Assembly: GCA_934667815.1 (NCBI GenBank) | Contig: CAKUMO010000017.1 | Location: 1-58,592 of the forward strand | Source of the DNA: an uncultured Oscillospiraceae bacterium | GTDB lineage: Bacteria > Bacillota > Clostridia > Oscillospirales > Oscillospiraceae | DNA: 58,592 nucleotides | Reading direction: 5' to 3' | In this document: positions 52,499 to 58,592 of the stretch, piece after piece | Layout: each line of letters opens with the position of its first letter | Numbering within the stretch: the first letter of the stretch is position 1 | Notes under the pieces: model-generated | What the model was told of the DNA's origin: nothing | Databases searched by the model: none | Seen by the model: the letters and a program-made list of their open reading frames with translations, nothing else | Position numbers and translations under genes: made by a program

Positions 52499-55390
52499 TC
52501 ACTCCTCCACCTTTCCGCGCAGGAAATCGTTCTTGAGATCGACGGTTGCCTGATCGGCCTCCTCGGTCGTCTGGAAAACGACCGCGCGGATAGAGTATTT
52601 ACCGACCAGCGTGTCGCGCACGCCGACCTGCTTGTCCAGCGGGCAATCGACGACCTTGAAGGTGTAGAAGGTCTCGCCCAGCGTTGAAAATTCCGCATTT
52701 TCGGTGTAGGAAAACAGCAGATACTCGCCTTTAGCCTGTTCAATGCCCATGAAGCTCGAAATGGGGTTGTTGTAAAGCGCCAGATATTCAAAGCGCTTTC
52801 CTTCCGCGACTCGAACATCGGAAATGCGGTTGCTGCTCAGATCAACGATTATTTTGTCAAAGGAGCTGTCCGTCGGCTTGAGATTGCCGATGGCGGACAT
52901 ATCGGAGATCTCATTATGCGGCAGGAATACATACCGCAGCTTCTGCGCATTGCCCAGCGCATCGATGGAGACGATGCGGTTGTTGTCCGCAGAAATGCCA
53001 ACCAGCTCGGTCGAATGTGCCAGCGGCGCAAGCGTTGTGACAAGATTGTTGTCAAAGCTCAGATATTGCAGCTCAGGCGTATCGGCCAGCGCATCAATGT
53101 TTTCCACCTGATTGTTATCAAAGAACACATAGCGCAGCGTCGCCGCGCTCTTGCCCAGCACGTCGATATTTGTCAGCGCGTTGTCATTCAAATTGGCAAC
53201 ATAGAGCACGGTGCAGTTGGCGATGCCGTCAAGATCGGTGATCTGATTGCCCTCCGCACGCAGGAAGGCCAACTCCAGCGCTTCCTCCAGCCCCGTCAGC
53301 GAGGTCAGGCGGTTGTTCTGCACTGAAACCGCACGCAGCAGCTTGCAGCCCGCCAGTGGGAGCAAGCTCTCAATGTCATTATCCGCCACGGAGAGCGACA
53401 CCAGATACGGCGTTTCTGCCAGCGGAGAAAGGTCGGTAATCTGATTATTCGCAACGTGCAGGCTAATCAGCGGTTCGTGCCCGGCCAATGGGGAAAGATC
53501 GGTAATTTGGTTGTCGTTTGCATCCAAGGTCGCCAAAAGGGAAAAGCCTTGCAGGGGCGAGAGGTCAGGAATCGCATTGTCCTCAATATCAAGGCTGACG
53601 ATCGTCTGATTCGTCAGAGATTCCAGCGAGGTAATGCCGCATTCGCGCGCACTCACGCTCACGAGCTTGCCGCAATCCTTGAGCGCCGAGAAATCGCGCA
53701 CGGAGGTTTTGTCCACCGTCAGCTTGACGAGGCTATCTGCCCGGGCGGACAGCGGCGTCAGGTCGGAAAGCTGCGCATTTTCCGAAAAATCAACACTTGC
53801 GAGATATTCATTCCCACTCAGATCGACCTGAGCAAGCTGCGCGTCCGTCAGTCCGCAGTTTACGATCTCCAATTCACCGAGGTAACTCAGCTTTGACAGC
53901 GCGGTGTAATCCGTGATGCCGGTGCATTCCGAGAGTTTCAGCCTTGTGAAGTAGCTCGCAATGCCGCCGAGGTTCGCAAAGGCGCCGTCCTCAAAGGAGC
54001 AGCGTACAAATGTAATTCCCTCCAGCTTTCCCAAAGAGGCCAACGTGCGCGTATCCTTCTCTGTCAGCGTCACGCCGCTGAGATAAACGTTCGTCTCATC
54101 CCTGTCGATTTTCTTTCCCGCAACGGTCTTGGAGCCGAGCGCGCGGAACACCGTCACAAGGCCAACGACCGCCACCAACCCCAGCACCGCAGCAAGCAGG
54201 ATCATGCCGAAACGTTTCTTGTCCTTCGGCTTCTTCGGCTTCGGCACGTCGGCCGCCTTACGGGATATTTCCGGCCTCGACACAGGTGCAGGCTCTGCGG
54301 GCTTCGCCGGGCGGCTGGCGGTAGGCGCTTCGCGGTGCAGCGGCTCGGGTGCCTTCGGTGTCTCCGCCTCGACCGCGCGAGCCCCTGCCCGCGCTGCCGG
54401 GACATAGACCGTGCAGTCCTCGTCCGCTTCCGGATGCGTGCTCTGTATCGCGTTAAGCATCTCGTCCACGGACTGCCAACGATCTTTACGGTACAGAGCC
54501 ATGCCCTTGAGCAGCGCACGCTCCTGCGCGGGCGAGATCGATGCGCCCAGCGTCGAAGGTGCTTTCAAATCATCGGAAAACACACGCTGCGCCGCGTCAT
54601 CCGGCGTCACTCCGGTGATGCAGCGGTAAATCGTTGCGCACAGTGCATAGACATCCGTCCACGGGCCTTGCTCGCCCTTACTGCGATACTGCTCCTCAGG
54701 CGCATAGCCGGGTTTGAGCATCACGGACAGGCTATGGTTCTCCGCGCCGGAAACACTGCGGGCTGCACCGAAGTCCAGCAGCTTCACACGGCCGCCCGCG
54801 AGCATAATGTTGTCAGGGCTGATGTCGCGGTGGATAATACCCTGTGTATGGATCCTTTGCAGAGAGCGCATCACGGGCAGCAGCAGGTCAAGCGACTCCT
54901 GCATGGTCAGCTTGCCTTTACGCTTCAGATAGGCCGCAAGCGTCTCGCCCTCGAGATATTCCATGACGATGTAAGCCGTGTTGTTTTCTTCAAAAAAATC
55001 GCGCACATCCACGATGCCTGCCTCACCGGAGAACTTCGCCAGACTGCGCGCTTCGCGCAGGAAGCGCTCGCGTCCCTTCTCGAACACTGCGCGATTTTCG
55101 CCCTCTGCTGCACATTCGACTTTGGCTGAGGCCGTATTTGCGCGATTTGCATAGCCCTTGGGATAATACTCCTTGACGGCAACGTGCATATCGAGCTTCT
55201 CGTCCCGACCGAGATAGGTAATGCCGAACCCGCCTTCGCCGAGAGCACATCCAACAAGGTAGCGCCCGGCCAGACGCGTGCCGGGCTTCAAATGGTGTGC
55301 AGGCGCTGTAATGCGCTGCGCCTTTCCGCAGTGCGGGCAGCATTCCGCAGTGTCATTCAGCGGCTCCATACAGAAAATGCAGTAGTTCAT
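52499..55390 (-). CDS. Receptor-like Ser/Thr protein kinase with extracellular leucine-rich repeats
   Basis: 963 residues. N-terminal zinc ribbon (CIFCMEPLNDTAECCPHCGK), then a Hanks-type kinase (about 40-315) with glycine loop LGEGGFGITYLG, VAVKEYYP, catalytic HRDISPDNIML, LLDFGAAR and APEEQY. A Pro/Ala/Lys-rich linker leads to a single membrane helix at about 393-413. The rest, about 440-900, is outside and consists of roughly 15 internalin-like 22-residue repeats of the type NNQITDLSPLA. The kinase appears active. It overlaps the phosphatase gene by ATGA and precedes the FHA-ABC gene by 4 bases. The combination of zinc ribbon, kinase and LRR is unusual in bacteria. Confidence 0.92.
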   Translation of the reverse strand: MNYCIFCMEPLNDTAECCPHCGKAQRITAPAHHLKPGTRLAGRYLVGCALGEGGFGITYLGRDEKLDMHVAVKEYYPKGYANRANTASAKVECAAEGENRAVFEKGRERFLREARSLAKFSGEAGIVDVRDFFEENNTAYIVMEYLEGETLAAYLKRKGKLTMQESLDLLLPVMRSLQRIHTQGIIHRDISPDNIMLAGGRVKLLDFGAARSVSGAENHSLSVMLKPGYAPEEQYRSKGEQGPWTDVYALCATIYRCITGVTPDDAAQRVFSDDLKAPSTLGASISPAQERALLKGMALYRKDRWQSVDEMLNAIQSTHPEADEDCTVYVPAARAGARAVEAETPKAPEPLHREAPTASRPAKPAEPAPVSRPEISRKAADVPKPKKPKDKKRFGMILLAAVLGLVAVVGLVTVFRALGSKTVAGKKIDRDETNVYLSGVTLTEKDTRTLASLGKLEGITFVRCSFEDGAFANLGGIASYFTRLKLSECTGITDYTALSKLSYLGELEIVNCGLTDAQLAQVDLSGNEYLASVDFSENAQLSDLTPLSARADSLVKLTVDKTSVRDFSALKDCGKLVSVSARECGITSLESLTNQTIVSLDIEDNAIPDLSPLQGFSLLATLDANDNQITDLSPLAGHEPLISLHVANNQITDLSPLAETPYLVSLSVADNDIESLLPLAGCKLLRAVSVQNNRLTSLTGLEEALELAFLRAEGNQITDLDGIANCTVLYVANLNDNALTNIDVLGKSAATLRYVFFDNNQVENIDALADTPELQYLSFDNNLVTTLAPLAHSTELVGISADNNRIVSIDALGNAQKLRYVFLPHNEISDMSAIGNLKPTDSSFDKIIVDLSSNRISDVRVAEGKRFEYLALYNNPISSFMGIEQAKGEYLLFSYTENAEFSTLGETFYTFKVVDCPLDKQVGVRDTLVGKYSIRAVVFQTTEEADQATVDLKNDFLRGKVEE

Positions 55391-56097
55391 TCCTTCTCTC
55401 TCCTTCTCATAGCCGCGACTGCGGTGTGATTATCGTTTCGGGACGGAATCCGCTGTGCATGCAACGTGCGCAGCGCTGTGAGCCAGGCGGCCGGCGATGC
55501 GGCAGGCTGTACCAACTCGTTTTCATAAACGTACTCCCAAAAGCCGTCCGAGCAGAGCAAAATGCGGTCGCACACATCGGCAGGCAGCTCCGTAACGTCG
55601 GCTTTGACCGTTTCGCGGCCCAACGCACGCGTCAGCAGATTCAGCTTCGGATACTGGCGAAGCTCGTCGGCAGTGATTTCCCCCGCAAGCACAGCCATCT
55701 GCGCCACGCTGTGATCGACGGTCTGAAAAACGATCCTGTCATTCCGAATCAAGTAAGAGCGCGAATCGCCCACATTGGCAACGACCGTTTTCTCCGGCGT
55801 GCAGTAGACCGCAGTAAGCGTTGTTTTCATCACGATTCCCGTCTCTGTCTGCTGCGCCAGAATCGCCGCATTCGCTGCTGCAAAGGCCTGTCCCATGTCA
55901 AGCGTCAACGGTGATTCCAAAAAATGCGCTTTAAGCGTCTGCACCGCCAGTGCCGACGCAACCTCGCCACACTTGCAGCCGCCAAGGCCATCCGCAACTG
56001 CAAACAGGCACGCATCATCCCTTGTGAACGCACAGTAAGCGTCCTCATTGTTGTCTCTGCCACCAACATCCGTGTAGCTGTCAAACAGCCAAACCAT
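55387..56097 (-). CDS. PP2C family Ser/Thr phosphatase
   Basis: 236 residues. Metal-binding motifs of bacterial PP2C are visible: DVGGRDNNEDAYCAF, VADGLGGCKCGEVAS, VANVGDSRSYLIRND and the C-terminal LLCSDGFWEYVYENEL with NDNHTAV. It would reverse phosphorylation by the kinase encoded next, whose start it overlaps by 4 bases. GAGAGGG is upstream of the ATG. It is the first gene of the four-gene operon. Confidence 0.93.
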   Translation of the reverse strand: MVWLFDSYTDVGGRDNNEDAYCAFTRDDACLFAVADGLGGCKCGEVASALAVQTLKAHFLESPLTLDMGQAFAAANAAILAQQTETGIVMKTTLTAVYCTPEKTVVANVGDSRSYLIRNDRIVFQTVDHSVAQMAVLAGEITADELRQYPKLNLLTRALGRETVKADVTELPADVCDRILLCSDGFWEYVYENELVQPAASPAAWLTALRTLHAQRIPSRNDNHTAVAAMRRREKE

Positions 56098-56142
56098 TTC
56101 ATTTCCCTCTCAACTCTTGTCAAAGATTGATAATTCATAAAA

Positions 56143-56171
56143 ATTATAACATATCAGTTACTTGTGCGCAA
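56143..56171 (-). promoter_or_regulatory. Promoter of the PP2C-kinase-exporter operon
   Basis: On the minus strand TTGCGC (56171-56166) and TATAAT (56148-56143) are 17 bases apart, about 45 bases before the phosphatase ATG. Confidence 0.6.
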
Positions 56172-56313
56172 TCGGTTTCATAAAAAATGCATATTGTGTG
56201 TGTAGAACTATAATACATCTTGGACAAACGAAAAAAAGGTATGAGGAATAGGGCCTCATGTGTTAAAGTTGAGTTACCACGCAACAACTTGACAAAAGGA
56301 GGCCATATTCCTC

Positions 56314-56732
56314 ATGAATCAAAGTATAACACAGGACATGAAGTATCGTCAATCCCTACCCGGAGTAGTTCACCTATTCCTCTGCCGACTTCCTGCGGAG
56401 GCATACCAGTGGAATATGTCCGGACGGACAACGGCTTTGAGTTTACCAACCGTTTTTCCAACAGCAAGCGCGATCTGCCAACGCTGTTTGAGCGGACTGC
56501 TGCCGCGCTTGGCATCCGGCACAAGCTGATCCGCCCCTACACCCCGCGCCACAACGGCAAGGTCGAGCGCAGCCACCGCGAGGATCAGAAGCGTTTCTAT
56601 TCCTGCCACGCGTTTTACTCTCTGGATGACTTCGCGAAACAGCTCGCCGTCCACAATCGCCGCTCCAACAGCTTACCCATGAGACCCCTCCGCTGGCGCT
56701 CCCCCTCTGACTTTGTTGTCCAATATGTTTGA
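56314..56732 (+). pseudogene. IS481-like transposase, internally deleted and frameshifted
   Basis: The N-terminal stump MNQSITQDMKYRQSL is followed directly by a piece reading TYSSADFL in another frame. A further frame change leads to GGIPVEYVRTDNGFEFTN and the C-terminal RPYTPRHNGKVERSHREDQK, ending WRSPSDFVVQYV. The second Asp and the Glu of the DDE triad are present, but the helix-turn-helix part and first Asp are gone, so the copy is inactive. GGAGG precedes the first ATG. Element ends were not found as clean inverted repeats. Confidence 0.8.
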
Positions 56733-56739
56733 CAAACCT

Positions 56740-57135
56740 ACAAAAGCGATTTTAAAGATTCGTGTTCACGAGGCGACAGGCAGCAGCAATACCTACTATA
56801 GATTCTACCATATCGATAAAGCAAACGGCAAAATTGTAGAACTTAAAGACCTGTTTACATCAGACGATTTTGCCGAAGTTTTGGCAGACAATCTCCGTAA
56901 ACAGATGAAAGAAATTATGGCAAAGGACAGCAATAAAGTATACTGGGTTGAAAACGCGGAAAACGGACAGGCCTTCGTAACACTCGATGACAAGCATAAT
57001 TTCTATTGGGATAAAGATGGTAACCTTGTAATCGTCTTTGATAAATACGAGGTTGCCCCGGGAGGCATGGGTACTCCGGAGTTTGTAATCGAGAAAGGGT
57101 CCATATCCGACATTCTGAAACCGGAGTATCGATGA
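56740..57135 (+). pseudogene. DUF3298 (RsiV-like) C-terminal fragment
   Basis: About 130 codons in frame with the transposase end (possible ATG at 56713 or 56725). The sequence YYRFYHIDKANGKIVELKDLFT, then FYWDKDGNLVIVFDKYEVAPG, matches the DUF3298 domain found at the C-terminus of RsiV-type anti-sigma factors and related lipoproteins. The N-terminal part, with membrane anchor or signal peptide, is missing and the left boundary is the IS remnant, so the gene was probably truncated by insertion or deletion. Base composition is AT-richer than neighbours. Confidence 0.7.
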
Positions 57136-57160
57136 TATTCCGCCTCGAACCATAATTTTT

Positions 57161-57190
57161 CAGGGGCAAGGTCTTCGGACCTTGCCCCTG
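57161..57190. terminator. Hairpin with UUCG tetraloop between convergent genes
   Basis: 13-bp perfect stem (57161-57173 with 57178-57190) closed by C-TTCG-G, a very stable tetraloop. The T-run is weak on both sides (AACTTT on plus), so termination is likely but not certain. Confidence 0.6.
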
Positions 57191-57235
57191 AACTTTACAT
57201 AATAAAACTACTGATGTTGTTTTCCGGATATTGGT

Positions 57236-57751
57236 TCACTCCCCGATAATATTAACCTGGCAAGCCTTCATTGCGGTCAATGCCGTCCTGTGCGTTTCAG
57301 GCGTAACCCCGGCACAGCAGCTTGCATCAACGATTATATCAATCTCTGGGAAAACTGCTTTTAATATTAAAGCATTAGATATCACACAGATATCGGTACA
57401 TACACCGATAATCTCAATTCCCGAAATTCTGCTGTCTTTGAATTGCTCAGCCCAATGAATATAGCCGAAAGTCGGCTTGTCAATATGTTTGCAGTCGGGG
57501 CAGTCGATTTCTTTTACAACTTGCCAACCTTCCGTTCCTTTGACACAATGTGGCACAGGGAGATGCCGCCCCTCGTTGGTCTCGAGATAGTTTTCTTCGT
57601 GTGTGTCGCGAGTGAAAATCACCTCATCCCCGGCAGCCATGTATGCATCAATTTTCTTTTTAACATTCGGCAGAACAGCAACCGCCTCTTTCGAGCCGAG
57701 TACTCCCGTGACAAAATCATTCTGCATGTCGATAACAATCAGTGTTTTCAT
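57236..57751 (-). CDS. Isochorismatase-fold cysteine hydrolase (nicotinamidase-like)
   Basis: 171 residues. The N-terminal IVIDMQNDFVTG carries the catalytic Asp, a conserved Lys lies in the HCVKGTEGW block, and the nucleophilic Cys is in GVCTDICVISNALILK. FTRDTHEENY supplies likely metal or substrate residues. The fold hydrolyses amides such as nicotinamide or N-carbamoyl compounds; nicotinamide is the best guess, not proven. GGAGG lies upstream of the ATG. Follows the histidine kinase gene by 12 bases. Confidence 0.82.
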   Translation of the reverse strand: MKTLIVIDMQNDFVTGVLGSKEAVAVLPNVKKKIDAYMAAGDEVIFTRDTHEENYLETNEGRHLPVPHCVKGTEGWQVVKEIDCPDCKHIDKPTFGYIHWAEQFKDSRISGIEIIGVCTDICVISNALILKAVFPEIDIIVDASCCAGVTPETHRTALTAMKACQVNIIGE

Positions 57752-57763
57752 AAATAACCTCCG

Positions 57764-58592
57764 CTATTTTATTTTCATGTCTGTTGGGAACTTCACCGCT
57801 ATAGTCGTCCCCTTTTCCGAGCTTTCCTCAACCCGAATCTCACCGCCGTGCAATGCAACAATCTCCCACACCAACGAAAGTCCCAATCCCACGCCGCCGT
57901 TTTCTCTGCTCCTGGATTTATCTACCCGGAAAAAGGGCTGGAAAATGCTCTCTCTGTATTTCTCCGGTATACCGCAGCCGGTATCTGCAACCCGAATGGC
58001 TAAGCGATTTTTTTCATCGGTGATCACAATACGCACCGTCCCGTTCGGGCGATTGTAGCGTATAGAATTTTCGGTCAGATTAAAGAGCATACGATAAATC
58101 AGCGTGTCGCTGCCGATCATGACTCCGTCGCCTTTACTTTCAAGGATCACGCCGTTTCTATCCGCAAGCGGAGCAAGGTCTGCAAAGATCTCCTCAACCA
58201 TGGGAGCCAATTCAATACGGTCAGTGCAGGACACTGTCTTGAGATCACTCATTTCAAGCAGCGTTTTCGTCATTTGCGTCATGCGTTCGGTCTGTTCACG
58301 CAGCAGGCGCAGAAAATCCGCCGTTTCCGGCAACACATCGGGATGCTCTGCGGAAAACAATTCAAGCTGCGCCTGCATCAGCGAAAGCGGCGTGCGCAAC
58401 TCATGAGCGGCATTTCCCGTAAACTGCCGCTGCGCGGTAAAGCCTTCGTCAAGACGTTCAAGCATTTGATTGAACGACCGGCTGAACTGCCGGAACTCCG
58501 GCAGTACATCTTCGCTGATCTTCATATCTGTCAGATTGTTCAGCTGAACCTTTTCCACTTGAGAAGTAAAAGTGCGCAGGGGCTTCAGCGCG
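57764..58592 (-). CDS. Sensor histidine kinase, 5' end beyond the window
   Basis: The frame is open to the window edge (ALKPLRTFTSQVEKVQ), so the N-terminal sensor is missing here. Visible parts are the end of a HAMP domain, HisKA with NAAHELRTPLSLMQAQLELF, and HATPase_c with NLTENSIRYNR, DTGCGIPEKY and GGVGLGLSLVWEIV. An in-frame GTG at 58558 is internal, not the start. The response regulator gene is expected just upstream beyond 58592. Confidence 0.9.
   Translation of the reverse strand, partial: ALKPLRTFTSQVEKVQLNNLTDMKISEDVLPEFRQFSRSFNQMLERLDEGFTAQRQFTGNAAHELRTPLSLMQAQLELFSAEHPDVLPETADFLRLLREQTERMTQMTKTLLEMSDLKTVSCTDRIELAPMVEEIFADLAPLADRNGVILESKGDGVMIGSDTLIYRMLFNLTENSIRYNRPNGTVRIVITDEKNRLAIRVADTGCGIPEKYRESIFQPFFRVDKSRSRENGGVGLGLSLVWEIVALHGGEIRVEESSEKGTTIAVKFPTDMKIK

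Noticed and set aside
52499..55390. Kinase gene as an internalin-type virulence protein
   Set aside because: The LRR part resembles internalins, but there is no signal peptide or sortase motif; an active kinase domain precedes a single membrane helix, so it is a receptor kinase.

Overview
The window is a GC-rich bacterial chromosome segment with the hallmarks of an anaerobic endospore-forming Bacillota, class Clostridia, probably a gut Oscillospirales relative. This is inferred from an orphan Spo0A output domain, a SpoIVFB-like protease, a T-box leader, WhiA, AsnA, a sortase-type wall anchor and a degraded IS481-like transposase; no rRNA or species marker is present. Several promoters match the vegetative -35/-10 consensus with 17-base spacing, and strong Shine-Dalgarno sites decide most starts.

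Layout. 1-2.5 kb: two minus-strand tRNAs, an ECF-like sigma factor coupled to a 30-codon ORF, and two alkylation-repair genes (AlkA-type glycosylase, Ogt). 2.7-8.1 kb: two paralogous clan-D-like glycosidases (one secreted and wall-anchored, one cytoplasmic) divergent from an AraC-type regulator. 8.5-10.3 kb: a small membrane protein, tRNA-Arg, an M50 protease pair and tRNA-Pro. 10.7-16.2 kb: a DHHW/MBOAT polymer-acetylation pair, an AGCS symporter, a DivIVA-like coiled coil and the orphan Spo0A C-terminal domain. 16.3-27 kb: a purine-catabolism block (8-oxoguanine deaminase-like protein, DUF362 ferredoxin protein, SsnA, YgfK) interrupted by a RAYT gene that carries its own REP hairpins, then AsnA and AsnS, which could use released ammonia.

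27-56 kb is almost entirely minus strand: a cysteine T-box operon (cysE-cysS-polA-rimI-tsaD), then pgsA, rimO, recX, recA, prmC, a DUF1385 membrane protein, a lipoprotein/response-regulator/histidine-kinase trio, dnaE, whiA, murB, nrdR, a small unknown and murI. At the upstream end lies a four-gene phospho-signalling operon: PP2C phosphatase, a receptor-like Ser/Thr kinase with extracellular leucine-rich repeats, a double-FHA ABC ATPase and an ABC-2 permease. This resembles a split version of the mycobacterial PknF/Rv1747 exporter system and is the most attractive candidate for an undescribed system here.

56-58.6 kb is a damaged accessory zone: an internally deleted transposase, a truncated DUF3298 (RsiV-like) gene, a cysteine hydrolase and the C-terminal part of a histidine kinase that runs off the window. 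No CRISPR array, rRNA or prophage was seen.
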